DNA of 36,540 bases, from contig CAZRRG010000012.1 of assembly GCA_964602455.1 (NCBI GenBank), positions 1-36,540 on the forward strand. Direction: 5' to 3'. Made by a program: the position numbers and the translations under genes. The notes under the pieces are model-generated. The model saw only the letters and a program-made list of their open reading frames with translations. It was not told the origin of the DNA and did no database searches. The first letter of the stretch is position 1. Every line of letters starts with the position of its first letter. This DNA is from JBBDIP01 sp964602455 (GTDB lineage: Bacteria; Bacillota; Sulfobacillia; Fermentithermobacillales; Fermentithermobacillaceae). Of this stretch, positions 24,501 to 31,914 are shown in pieces.

Positions 24501-24761
24501 GCCTACGATGGGTTTGATCCCGCATCGTTTGGCCGCCTTCACAAACCTCACCGTAGCCGATAGGTTGTTGTGGTCGGTCACAGCCAACGCAGGCATGCCC
24601 AGATCCGCAGCTTTGGCGGCAAGTTCATCTATGGTCGACGCCCCATCGGCGAAGGAATACGGGCTATGGACATGAAGATGTACGAACATTTTCGGAGAGT
24701 CGCACCCGTCAATCGTAGACTTTGTAGAGACTCCATCGCTGCCTCTGGGAGTAGACTTCAT
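21573..24761 (-). CDS. dnaE2: DnaE2/ImuC-type error-prone DNA polymerase III alpha subunit
   Basis: A 1062-residue C-family polymerase. The N-terminal PHP domain (FVHLHVHSPYSFADG, AVTDHNN) is followed by the palm with RNAGRGSAADS and the catalytic PDIDVDF. The fingers follow (QLESPAQRALQARL, FQEQVIEIA), with the ImuC-type YGFCEAHARAFGTTAYKTAYL and NNEPMGFYPVS, then helix-hairpin-helix and OB regions. DnaE2 performs mutagenic translesion synthesis with ImuB after DNA damage. ATG 24761 has GAGGGGAG five bases upstream but overlaps the DUF6504 gene by 53 bases. ATG 24689, directly before FVHLHVHS, is the alternative start. Last gene of the LexA-controlled cassette. Confidence 0.9.
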   Translation of the reverse strand: MKSTPRGSDGVSTKSTIDGCDSPKMFVHLHVHSPYSFADGASTIDELAAKAADLGMPALAVTDHNNLSATVRFVKAAKRCGIKPIVGAELTLEGGHHLTVLCRDNRGYRNLCRILTSAHLDNPRKQPEVRLAAIAEDPEGLIGLSGCRRGLVPSLILRKNFMEAKEAVRKQRDTFEKGSFFVELSETLLPGSNSLNRYLQELATVEGLRTVATNNVHYASKEDFFVHDVLTCIRTLTRLEDVHPERRLNAENYLKSEEEMKSEFRGFEAAVQATAEIAAMCECPVQLGVPNFPSFQVPPGFSSAREFLRRLTFSGAEQRYGKITSEIRRRLEHELYVIEKLGYEDYFLVVWDLVKFAREQGIRNAGRGSAADSAVAYCLRVTDVDPIAQNLLFERFLSLERGEKPDIDVDFDSRRRDEVSTYVRGKYGEAHVAAVATYNTFQGRSAVRDAGKAMGYSEDEIDAIAKRLPHYAALGRDAFLAIPELRDLGIPENKLDTLLKVAERLTNLPRFLATHLGGLVIARNPVTELSPVERSAKGITIVQFDKDDVEDLGLVKIDLLSLRTLGAVDDSLGYLRSGGTDLDYDRIPLDDKATYQRLQTGETVGIFQLESPAQRALQARLGADNIEDIVASVALIRPGPIKGDMVEPFIKRRQGLEQVSYLEPRLEGILRKTYGVILFQEQVIEIASTIAGFSPGEADQLRRVMTHSRSGAEMERLGQIFVAKAVEKGMLKETAEAIFQCMKGYASYGFCEAHARAFGTTAYKTAYLLEHHPAQFFGAILNNEPMGFYPVSTICVEARSRGVKITGPALNRSRKDVVVEDNEIVLPFRMINGMNAKVMEDIERERESGRFRSFSDFVKRVRPPVDVLRAMVLCGVFDEFGVSRKKLVWSLSTRYEDAEVPVAMDGALVEEPPEDDALAGPDFTVQEKIGFEYSILGLGISGHPVALWREVLRKEGFLGSCELKTIPKGEHVKVGGIPVRPHRPPTRSGKTIVFLSLEDEHGLIDVTCFENVYKRYGKFLFPGEILPLGIWGQVERRGNAVSVTAKTVFPLSYVLRGRKHAK

Positions 24762-24948
24762 AAATGCTCCCCTCGGCTGAAACAACCCGGAAGAACGTCC
24801 TCTCCTGGTCGTTGTCCCACCAGCGCCCGACTTCTTTCCATGCGTCCATGATTTTGGAGACGGAAACCCATCGCTTGAACCAGAAGAACCGCTTGGGCGC
24901 CTCTTTTTCAGTAACCACCAGCACAGGCTGGTCGATTATCTTTGACAC
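24709..24948 (-). CDS. DUF6504 protein of the mutasome cassette
   Basis: A 79-residue protein matching DUF6504, a family found in imuB-dnaE2 cassettes of Actinobacteria and others. Landmarks are PKRFFWFKRWVSVSKIMD, VGRWWDND, RTFFRVVSAEGSIYEVY and the closing WSLYKVYD. GTG start overlaps the ImuB stop by 13 bases, with GGGAGG nine bases upstream, and its end overlaps the dnaE2 start region, so the three are co-translated. The beta-rich aromatic pattern suggests a compact domain, possibly an adaptor between ImuB and DnaE2; no function is established that I know of. Confidence 0.85.
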   Translation of the reverse strand: MSKIIDQPVLVVTEKEAPKRFFWFKRWVSVSKIMDAWKEVGRWWDNDQERTFFRVVSAEGSIYEVYSQRQRWSLYKVYD

Positions 24949-26282
24949 GCTTCATCGCCTCCCAATAGAAACTCCGGCCTCATGGGGTCCCACATGGAAA
25001 GCATCCTTTCACGCCTCGCGATCTCGGGCGTGAAACCGGTATCTCGTTCCTCTGAGCGGCCCCAGGAAACCGCTTCCCCTCCAAACTTCTGCTCGATGCC
25101 GGCTATAGCCAGCCCCAAGGCCACCGGAACCGCCCTCTTCACTTCCTTTGCGTCGCTAGAGAGCAAGGATAACGGCTTGGGCTGGACCGGGGCGATATCC
25201 CGCAAGTGGATCGTGAACCCAGAGACCGAGGGAGCGGCGCTTCCACCGCATTCGCGGGAAAACTCGTCAAGCATCATCCCGACGGCGGTTTTCATAGCGT
25301 CTTGGGATGACACCGGCCTCAGGAACTTTCTTTCCCGGGAAAAAGCCGGGAAATCGCCGGATACCAGCAGTTGGAGCGACTTGAAACCTACTCCCTTCTC
25401 CACCAGTTCGGTGGCCAGGGAATGAAGGATTGGATCGAAAATCTCCTTAACCAGCACAACCGGCTCTGTATAGTTCACTTCCCTTAAGATGCAAGGCGGA
25501 GGATAAAGCGCCTTAACGGGCGAGCGGTCCTCTCCGTCGGCCCATTTCTTTACTAGAAACGCCCAATCTCCAATTTGGCGGATTAGCCCGGCGAGAGGCA
25601 CTTCTCGCAGGTCTTTGACCTTCTTTAGTCCCAAAGAGCGAAGGTCGCCCAACACTTCGGAAGGCGCCGGCCACAGGCTCTCTATGGCCGCTCCAGAAAG
25701 GAAGGCCTTTTCCTTACCCCTATCGATCGAGGCCAGAAAGTAGCCCTCGCCTGCCTCAACTTTGCCCCAGGAGGTCTTTCCCGGGAATATGCGCCTGCCC
25801 TCGGCGTATTCCCGGGAAAGGTAGGAGCACGCGGCTTTTGCCATGAGCTTGTTGCCGCTCTCTCCAGCAAAAGCCCGGTAAAACGGGAATCCATCGCCAC
25901 CGGCATCTTCCCCTGCAATATCTTTGAAGGATGCGATAATCTCCGCGAAAGACTGGCCGGGGGTTACGTCGACGAAAACTCCCTGCCCGTCGCCAAAGGG
26001 CTCAACATAGGGGCTCACACGGGCGAGCGCGTCCAGTATTCCCTTCATGGTCTCAGCGGAGTATTTGTCGTGCACCCTGACAGCCTGGCACCCCGGCGAG
26101 GCGATCCTGGCCTGCCGCAAGGTATCCCCCGGCCTGACCCCATCGGACCAAGCCTTCTGATCGCAATCTATAACCACACCGCTCTCGATCACCGCCAAAG
26201 CGATGCCGTCTTTGATAGAGCGGTTTTTCCGCTCATAAAAGGCCCTGGCTCCAATGAAGGTTATGTAGAGGATGGACTTCAT
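24936..26282 (-). CDS. imuB: ImuB-like Y-family polymerase homologue, catalytically dead
   Basis: A 448-residue protein aligned along its length with Y-family polymerases (GIALAVIESGVVIDCDQKAW, SDGVRPGDTLRQARIASPGC, little-finger region to about 400). The metal ligands are missing: the first strand reads ILYITFIGARAF where active enzymes have HVDMDAFF-like DxD, and EPFGDGQGVFVDV replaces the SIDE motif. ImuB proteins are non-catalytic adaptors that bring DnaE2 to the clamp; a C-terminal RMLSMW might be a degenerate clamp-binding motif. ATG 26282 has AGGTGAT four bases upstream. First gene of the cassette, with two LexA boxes before it. Confidence 0.87.
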   Translation of the reverse strand: MKSILYITFIGARAFYERKNRSIKDGIALAVIESGVVIDCDQKAWSDGVRPGDTLRQARIASPGCQAVRVHDKYSAETMKGILDALARVSPYVEPFGDGQGVFVDVTPGQSFAEIIASFKDIAGEDAGGDGFPFYRAFAGESGNKLMAKAACSYLSREYAEGRRIFPGKTSWGKVEAGEGYFLASIDRGKEKAFLSGAAIESLWPAPSEVLGDLRSLGLKKVKDLREVPLAGLIRQIGDWAFLVKKWADGEDRSPVKALYPPPCILREVNYTEPVVLVKEIFDPILHSLATELVEKGVGFKSLQLLVSGDFPAFSRERKFLRPVSSQDAMKTAVGMMLDEFSRECGGSAAPSVSGFTIHLRDIAPVQPKPLSLLSSDAKEVKRAVPVALGLAIAGIEQKFGGEAVSWGRSEERDTGFTPEIARRERMLSMWDPMRPEFLLGGDEACQR

Positions 26283-26284
26283 GG

Positions 26285-26298
26285 CGATCACCTGTTCG
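26285..26298 (-). promoter_or_regulatory. LexA (SOS) box, proximal, 13 of 14 matches
   Basis: CGAACAGGTGATCG on the minus strand matches the Bacillus LexA consensus CGAACRNRYGTTCG at every position except one (A for T at position 11). It covers the ribosome site of imuB. Confidence 0.75.
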
Positions 26299-26301
26299 TA
26301 T

Positions 26302-26315
26302 TGAACATTTGTTTG
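26302..26315 (-). promoter_or_regulatory. LexA (SOS) box, distal, 12 of 14 matches
   Basis: CAAACAAATGTTCA on the minus strand matches the consensus at 12 of 14 positions; only the outer G of each half-site differs. Its centre is 17 bases from that of the proximal box and it covers the likely transcription start. Confidence 0.7.
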
Positions 26316-26316
26316 T

Positions 26317-26345
26317 ATTGTATCTCGGCCCCTCTCTCAAGTCAA
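26317..26345 (-). promoter_or_regulatory. Sigma-A promoter of the imuB cassette
   Basis: TTGACT (26345-26340) and TACAAT (26322-26317) are separated by exactly 17 bases. Both LexA boxes lie just downstream, a geometry in which repressor would block promoter clearance. Confidence 0.8.
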
Positions 26346-26417
26346 TCCGGAGAAGAAGGAATATCACTGGAAAAACAGCGAAAATGACCAGGGAGAATTC
26401 CCATAAGGAGTGACACC

Positions 26418-27509
26418 ATGCCGACAAAGGATGCTATAAAAAAGCACCTGCTCCCTCTCCTCAACCTTTCGGGCGTACCCGGCAGAGAGGCGCAAGTGAT
26501 CCGCTACATGAAGGACGCTCTCACTCCACTTGTAGACGAAATCCGCGTTGACCCCATGGGCAATGTCTTCACTATAAAACGAGGCTCCAGGAAAGGCCCC
26601 CGGCTCATGATAGCGGCCCACTCCGATGAAATCGGCCTCATCGTCAAAAGCATTGAAGCGAACGGCTTCATCCGTTTCGATAAGCTGGGCGGGGTTGGCG
26701 ACAACTGGCTGCAAGCCAGGCTCGTAAACGTCGGCGGACACCCCGGAGTCGTCGGAGTCAAGGCCGGACACTTCTCAACAGAGGTCGAGCGAACCCAGGT
26801 AAAGAAACACACCGAGCTCTACATAGACGTTGGCGCCAAGAGCAGGGACGAAGTCCTCGCCATGGGCATTAGGCCCGGGGCCCAGATCACGTTTGTCACG
26901 CCCCCCACGTTCCTGAGCGACGACCTTCTCGTCTCCAAAGCGCTGGACGACCGCGTGGGATGCGCCGTCATGCTGGCGCTTCTTGAGTCCCTGAAAGGCC
27001 AGGAGTTCGCGGGAGAACTCCACTGCGTGGTAACAGTCCAGGAGGAAATCGGGCTCCGGGGAGCAACCGTCTCAGCGTTCGAGGTTAACCCGGACATAGC
27101 CATCGCTCTAGACACGGTGCCTTCCGGCGACACGCCTGACGTGAACTTCAGCAAGGAACTGCCTGTAGGCATCGGATCCGGCCCGCTGCTGCAGATCGCT
27201 TCAGGAGGGACCGGCGGAAAGGGCCTCATAGCCGACACGACTGTCCTATCCATGCTCGAAGCAGCTGCCAAGGGCGCCGGAGTCCCCTACCAGTTCACCA
27301 CGTTCACCGGCGGCAACACCGATGCGACCGCCATGCACCTCCAGCGGTCCGGCATCCCGTCGGGCGCCGTGACCATCCCGCGCCGCTACTCCCACTCTCC
27401 GGTAGAGATGCTGGACCTCCGTGACGCGGTCGCGGCTCACGACCTGCTAAAGCACCTCATCGTGAACATGCCTGAGAAGATCGAGTGGAAGCTTCCCGGC
27501 GAGATGTAG
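26418..27509 (+). CDS. M42-family metallopeptidase (glutamyl aminopeptidase/TET type)
   Basis: A 363-residue di-metal aminopeptidase of the M42 family, which forms large cytoplasmic TET-like complexes trimming peptides. Ligands visible in order: AAHSDEIG (His), SKALDDRVG (bridging Asp), TVQEEIGLRGA (catalytic Glu and Glu ligand), ALDTVPSGD (Asp) and RYSHSPVE (His). Length and spacing are normal. The ATG is preceded by AAGGAG. Transcribed divergently from imuB and sharing the intergenic region with its LexA boxes. The exact substrate preference cannot be read. Confidence 0.93.
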   Translation: MPTKDAIKKHLLPLLNLSGVPGREAQVIRYMKDALTPLVDEIRVDPMGNVFTIKRGSRKGPRLMIAAHSDEIGLIVKSIEANGFIRFDKLGGVGDNWLQARLVNVGGHPGVVGVKAGHFSTEVERTQVKKHTELYIDVGAKSRDEVLAMGIRPGAQITFVTPPTFLSDDLLVSKALDDRVGCAVMLALLESLKGQEFAGELHCVVTVQEEIGLRGATVSAFEVNPDIAIALDTVPSGDTPDVNFSKELPVGIGSGPLLQIASGGTGGKGLIADTTVLSMLEAAAKGAGVPYQFTTFTGGNTDATAMHLQRSGIPSGAVTIPRRYSHSPVEMLDLRDAVAAHDLLKHLIVNMPEKIEWKLPGEM

Positions 27510-27537
27510 GCGCACGATACGCAAACTGACTCCCATG

Positions 27538-27568
27538 GGGCCGCCTGCACATCACAAGCAGGCGGCCC
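27538..27568. terminator. Terminator between convergent M42 and VanW genes
   Basis: GGGCCGCCTGC/GCAGGCGGCCC, an 11-pair perfect stem with a nine-base loop, followed on the plus strand by TCTTCACTTCGCCTTCT. It mainly serves the M42 gene. Confidence 0.7.
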
Positions 27569-27571
27569 TCT

Positions 27572-28831
27572 TCACTTCGCCTTCTCCGGAGGATACATGC
27601 TGGTGTTTAGGCGTTCTACCCGCTCGACTTGACCGCCCCTCACCCACTTCCGTACGGTCTCCACCAGGAACCCGCTCCGCAGATTAGGCTTTTCGGAAAC
27701 GTCACCGCCGGCTCCGTCTTCACCGCCGCTCTCCCCGCTCACCGGCGGCTGTTCCGCCGGTATCTCCTTCAGCACCCGCGACTCCACCTCGATGGCAAGG
27801 TCGGGCACCGGCTTGCCGAACACCTCCACGGTGAGCACGCCTTTCTCCGCGGTTGCCCGCAAGAGGCACGGGGACTCTCCGGGGTTGGTCATCCTCATAT
27901 CCAGGTACCCGTAGGCCACTGTCGCGTCGAATCCCAGCGGGACATAGGCAACAGGCTGCGCGTGGCAATAGCGCTCGGCGATCTGAAAGCCGGCTTTGAG
28001 CATGGCCAGGTAGAGGGTCGTGGACACCTGGCAGACTCCTCCGCCGTAGTCGTCAACCACATCGGCGCCGACGAAGACCGGCGCCTTCCTGTAGCCTCTT
28101 TCCTTTGTCCTGGGACCGACAACCTGGTTAAAGGAGAAGGTCTCGCCCGGGCCGAGCGTTACCAGGGAGAGGCTCTCGCAGGCCAGGACGATGTTGTGGG
28201 CGCGGTCGTTTCCGTCCGCGTACGTGGTCCGGTAGGTGGATACCAGTTCAAGAGGTAGATGTGCCTCGAGCTCGGACGCGGTAACTCCGGGTATCACCTC
28301 AGCGCCTGGAAGCTCCAGTGTGCGTGGCAGCGCGGCAAGGCCACGGTCGAACCTGAGCGTTTCCTCCAGTTTAGCCACGTCCAGGGTCCAACCTGTTATG
28401 TGGGGAACCACCGTCACGGTGTCTCCCTCGATCGCGAATGAGGCGTCACTTGGTTCCTGGTTGAACCGGGTCGCCAGACTCGACGCGAAAGCCGATAGCG
28501 TCGCTTCGTCGACGCTCACCAATAGAGGATAGTCCCGCCCAAAGCCGAGCCACAGTGGCCGTCTACAGTTCCTTACCGAATCTTCGTACAGAGGGTTGAT
28601 ACCTAAATCTTTGCCCAGCAGGGCTTCTACGCTGTCGCCACCCCGCGTGAGGGTAATGGTGCGGGATGCCCAACCCAGGTTCTCTCTCACCCTCTCGGCT
28701 GCCTTATGGACGCTAAGACCGCCGATTCTTACTCCGCAGACCCTGGTTCCAGGCAGGATGATTATGTAACCTGACAGGGACAACGCGATGGCCAAAGCCG
28801 CCCAAAGAAGGGGGCGCAGGCGCCTTGTCAA
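27572..28831 (-). CDS. VanW-family exported or membrane-anchored protein
   Basis: A 419-residue protein of the VanW/YoaR type. An N-terminal hydrophobic anchor (LLWAALAIALSLSGYIIIL) is followed by a peptidoglycan-binding-like region (GLSVHKAAERV, the second repeat ATLSAFASSLATRF, ITGWTLDVAKLEETL). The VanW core follows: FSFNQVVGPRTKERGY, GGGVCQVSTTLYLAML and AYVPLGFDATV. The C-terminal Gly/Glu-rich segment is unusual. VanW is found in vancomycin-resistance clusters and spore/wall contexts; its activity is not known. TTG 28831 has no good ribosome site, so the start is unsure. It follows the ECF sigma gene by 75 bases. Confidence 0.88.
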   Translation of the reverse strand: MTRRLRPLLWAALAIALSLSGYIIILPGTRVCGVRIGGLSVHKAAERVRENLGWASRTITLTRGGDSVEALLGKDLGINPLYEDSVRNCRRPLWLGFGRDYPLLVSVDEATLSAFASSLATRFNQEPSDASFAIEGDTVTVVPHITGWTLDVAKLEETLRFDRGLAALPRTLELPGAEVIPGVTASELEAHLPLELVSTYRTTYADGNDRAHNIVLACESLSLVTLGPGETFSFNQVVGPRTKERGYRKAPVFVGADVVDDYGGGVCQVSTTLYLAMLKAGFQIAERYCHAQPVAYVPLGFDATVAYGYLDMRMTNPGESPCLLRATAEKGVLTVEVFGKPVPDLAIEVESRVLKEIPAEQPPVSGESGGEDGAGGDVSEKPNLRSGFLVETVRKWVRGGQVERVERLNTSMYPPEKAK

Positions 28832-28906
28832 AGGCGCGGGGGTCCGGGGAACTCCGCCGCTTGCGACCTTCCATCATCTCCCACATCCATATATGCGGGC
28901 TTAGAG

Positions 28907-29482
28907 TCAGGCGATGACCCTCTCTGTGGACAAGTCGGTCCGGAGGAGCCCGTGGGCCCTGGAGAGCCTGGACTTCACAGTCCCGACCGGACAGGACACG
29001 GTCTTGGCTACCTCATCACCCTTGTACTCCATGAGGTCGTGCAGGACCACGACGTTTCGGTAGTAGTGAGGGAGTCGCATGACGGCATTCATGACTATGT
29101 CCCGGGCCTCAAGCGACTCGACCCGGTCAAGGGGCGAGGGACCGTCGTCGGGGAACTCGACATCCTGCTCTTCACCCTCTTTGGATACTACCGAGGGCCA
29201 AGCCACGGTCGGGATGACGCGCTTCCTCATCTTGTCGATGCACAAGTTGGTGGCGACCTTCCGGAGCCAGCGGTTCAGGCTGGCGTCTCCTGAGTAGGAG
29301 CCCATAAACTGGTATGCCCGCAGGAAGACCTCCTGGGTCATATCTTCGGCGTCTCCCCTGTCGCCCAAGATACGGGCGACGTGGTAGTAGATCGCCTTGT
29401 AGTTGTCCTCGTAAATCTGCCGGAAAGCTTCCTGATCTCCGTCTGCGACCTTTCGCGCGAGGACTAGGTCCTGAGTTGCCAT
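28907..29482 (-). CDS. ECF-type RNA polymerase sigma factor
   Basis: A 191-residue group IV sigma factor. Region 2 (about 20-85) has YEDNYKAIYYHVARILGD, the -10-binding DAEDMTQEVFLRAYQ, and SLNRWLRKVATNLCID. Region 4 (about 130-185) has VMRLPHYYRNVVVLHDLMEYKGDE and the helix-turn-helix VGTVKSRLSRAHGLL. ATG 29482 was chosen because GGAGGTG lies six bases upstream. No anti-sigma gene (zinc-finger ZAS or membrane type) follows; a VanW protein sits in that position. The regulon is unknown. Confidence 0.92.
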   Translation of the reverse strand: MATQDLVLARKVADGDQEAFRQIYEDNYKAIYYHVARILGDRGDAEDMTQEVFLRAYQFMGSYSGDASLNRWLRKVATNLCIDKMRKRVIPTVAWPSVVSKEGEEQDVEFPDDGPSPLDRVESLEARDIVMNAVMRLPHYYRNVVVLHDLMEYKGDEVAKTVSCPVGTVKSRLSRAHGLLRTDLSTERVIA

Positions 29483-29630
29483 GGAGCGCACCTCCGTGTG
29501 TCATCTTCAACACCATCTTAGGTTCGGGGAGGCGATGAGACTTCAGCCGTTAAGCTGACGGTGAGGTGCGCATTTTGGCTTAGGCATGACGCAACAAACG
29601 CACTCTGCTTGCGACGCGGCAAAACCGCCG

Positions 29631-31205
29631 CTATCGCTCTGGTTTTGCCAGAGGAATGACCACCGAGAGGCGGGTGCCCTTGCCGGGCTCGGAGGTGAGA
29701 TCCATGGCCGCGCCCATAAGCTCCGCGCGCTCAAACATCCCGACCAAGCCCATCTGGCCGGCCCTTCCCAGGCTGCCAGGAGATTGGTCGAGGACGAAGC
29801 CGCGGCCGTTGTCCGACAGCGAGATGCTGAGCTCGTGGGGCGCGAAGTGCAGGGTGACCTCAGCCTGGCTCGCTCCTGAGTGCTTCACTACGTTTGAGAG
29901 GGCCTCTTGTACGATCCGGAACGCCGACACCTCGACCTCGGGTGGGAGCCGGCGTATCTCGCCGGTCGGCGAGAACACAACCCTTATGCCTTCTTTCGCC
30001 GTCTGGTCAGCCAGCCACTCGCAGGCGGAGACCAGTCCAAAATCATCCAACACCGGCGGCCGGAGGTTACGGGCAAACTGGCGGAGGTCAGAGGTCGCCT
30101 TGTCCAAGAGCGAGTCCAGGTCCGTCAAGGTATCGCTTGGAGAGGCGTTCTTGCGGTCGAGTTCCTTTCGTAGGAGATCGAGCCGCCTGCGCATGGCGAC
30201 AAGATACTGCACGGCGCCGTCATGTATCTCCCTGGCGATCCTGGCCCGTTCCTGCTCCTGGGCCATGCTGGCTACCGACAGATACTCCCTCATCCTGCCC
30301 TCTCGGGATCTGACCTCGGATAGCTCCCGGCCTGTCTTCTGGAGCTCTTCTTGCAGGAGACGCTCTGCCGACGGTTCGCGCGCGATGCCCTGATGCCTTC
30401 TTAGCTCAAATCCCTGGTACGAAAGCGAAGCCTCCACTTCCAAAGTGACCTCGGAGCCATCCCTTCGCTGGACAACCCATTCGTACTCCACGTACTTGGC
30501 TTGGCGGGATACGGCATCCTTGAGTGCTGCAGTGGTCTTTGCCCAGGTCTCGGGAGACACGAACTCTCCGAAGTACCGTCCGATGACGTCATTGCTCTCG
30601 TAGCCGAGGACATCCTTCGCCCTGTGGTTGACGTAGAGGAACCTACCGCCCTGGTCCAACACAAACGCCAGCCCGGCAGCTGTCTCAGTCAGCATGCGGT
30701 ACCGTTCCTCGGACTCGCTCAGAGACTCCTTGAAGCGCATCGCGCTCCCAACGAGCGCGGACAGCGCCGCCACAGCCATGAGGAGGTCGGCGTCGTTCCG
30801 AAGCAGCACCTGGCGGTCACGAGAACCGAGGAGCAAGAACCCGGGCACAGCCCCGGAGTACACCATGGGGATGACGGCGGCCGTCATGCCGCCGGCGGCG
30901 CCGAGCACCGGGTCGCCGGCCTCAGCGGGAACGATCAGTGGCCTAGTGGGGTTCAGCGCAGCCTGATACAGGCTGGATCCCGACGTCACCCTCAGCGTGA
31001 TGTCGCTTTGTACCAAGAGCGAGTCCGACTTGGAGATCGAGGCGGCGACGTAGGCTGAGCGGACCGAAGGGTCGTACAAGAGGACTGCCGCCGCATCGGT
31101 GTGGAAGAACTTGAGGACGGCGCTCGCGATCTTGGCTAGAGCCTCTCCGCTCTCTTCCCGCGCGATCTTCCCCAGTTCAAGGATCAGGTCAACCATCTTG
31201 ACCAC
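29631..31205 (-). CDS. Sensor histidine kinase, GAF-PAS-HisKA_3 (NarX/LiaS type)
   Basis: A 524-residue cytoplasmic sensor without membrane segments. A GAF-like domain (about 20-160) is followed by PAS (about 165-285; TAAGLAFVLDQGGRFLYVN, DVLGYESNDVIGRYFGEFV). Next come a short coiled coil, the HisKA_3 dimerisation region with REIHDGAVQYLVAM (phospho-acceptor His), LRPPVLDDFGLVSAC, and a GHKL ATPase domain (DNGRGF, GLVGMFERAELMGA, GKGTRLSV). GTG 31205 has GGAGG nine bases upstream and lies inside the regulator's last codons. It is last in an operon with the flavoprotein and response regulator. The ligand is unknown; redox or small-molecule sensing fits the GAF-PAS pair. Confidence 0.92.
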   Translation of the reverse strand: MVKMVDLILELGKIAREESGEALAKIASAVLKFFHTDAAAVLLYDPSVRSAYVAASISKSDSLLVQSDITLRVTSGSSLYQAALNPTRPLIVPAEAGDPVLGAAGGMTAAVIPMVYSGAVPGFLLLGSRDRQVLLRNDADLLMAVAALSALVGSAMRFKESLSESEERYRMLTETAAGLAFVLDQGGRFLYVNHRAKDVLGYESNDVIGRYFGEFVSPETWAKTTAALKDAVSRQAKYVEYEWVVQRRDGSEVTLEVEASLSYQGFELRRHQGIAREPSAERLLQEELQKTGRELSEVRSREGRMREYLSVASMAQEQERARIAREIHDGAVQYLVAMRRRLDLLRKELDRKNASPSDTLTDLDSLLDKATSDLRQFARNLRPPVLDDFGLVSACEWLADQTAKEGIRVVFSPTGEIRRLPPEVEVSAFRIVQEALSNVVKHSGASQAEVTLHFAPHELSISLSDNGRGFVLDQSPGSLGRAGQMGLVGMFERAELMGAAMDLTSEPGKGTRLSVVIPLAKPER

Positions 31206-31914
31206 GAAGGTCGGCCTCCGCAAGGATCCCGCACCTCAGAGCCTTTATCACGGCTTCGGTCCTCGACGAAACGCCCATCTTCGAGAATACCGCCGCGAGG
31301 TGAGTCTGCACGGTCCGGGGACTGAGGTCCATCTGCTGCGCGATCTCCTTGTTGGAGAGCCCGGCTGCGCAAAGGCGCAATACCTGGGTCTCCTTAGCGG
31401 TAAGTTTCTCGAAGTCGTGAGGGTTCGCGTCACTGGCAGGCGCAGCCGGAGCAACCGGCGCGCCCCGTTTCGCCAGGCGGCTGAACACTTCCCTGGCCAC
31501 CCTTGAGTCAAGGACGGACTCGCCTAACGCGGTTGCCCGTATGGCGGTGATGAGCTCCTCGGAGCGAGCGCTCTTCAAGAGGTATCCGGAAGCGCCGGCT
31601 TCAAGGAGGTTTGTGACATAGGCGAAATCATCGTAGGCAGTAAGGGCCAGGACCTGCACTTCCGGGCACTGCTGCTTTATCCGTCTGGTAGCGTCGATGC
31701 CGTTCATTCGCGGCATCGACACATCCATCGCGACAACATGAGGGGAAAGCTTCGGGACCATCTCGATAGCCTCGAGACCGTCCGAAGCTTCCCCTACAAC
31801 TTCCATATCCGGCTCCTCCTCGAGGAGCCTTCTCGTGCCCTCCCTGACGACCGCGTGGTCGTCGCAGAGCAGCACCCTTATTCGATTGCGGCTACTTGGT
31901 CGGCGCTCCTGCAA
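31189..31914 (-). CDS. NarL/FixJ-family response regulator
   Basis: A 241-residue transcription factor. Receiver: LLCDDH (acidic pocket), VVAMDVSMPRMNG with phospho-acceptor Asp64, LTAYDDF and YLLKS (Lys). After an Ala/Pro linker, the LuxR-type HTH LTAKETQVLRLCAAGLSNKEI and SPRTVQTHLAAVFSKMGV. The frame begins at TTG 31914, inside the last codons of the flavoprotein gene (23-base overlap). No strong ribosome site is seen before it, and family members start right at IRVLLCDDH, so the true start may be a few codons later. It is paired with the kinase that overlaps its end. Confidence 0.93.
   Translation of the reverse strand: MQERRPSSRNRIRVLLCDDHAVVREGTRRLLEEEPDMEVVGEASDGLEAIEMVPKLSPHVVAMDVSMPRMNGIDATRRIKQQCPEVQVLALTAYDDFAYVTNLLEAGASGYLLKSARSEELITAIRATALGESVLDSRVAREVFSRLAKRGAPVAPAAPASDANPHDFEKLTAKETQVLRLCAAGLSNKEIAQQMDLSPRTVQTHLAAVFSKMGVSSRTEAVIKALRCGILAEADLRGQDG

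Noticed and set aside
24936..26282. Active DinB/PolIV polymerase
   Set aside because: Both catalytic acidic motifs are absent, and the gene lies with DUF6504 and dnaE2, so ImuB is the better call.
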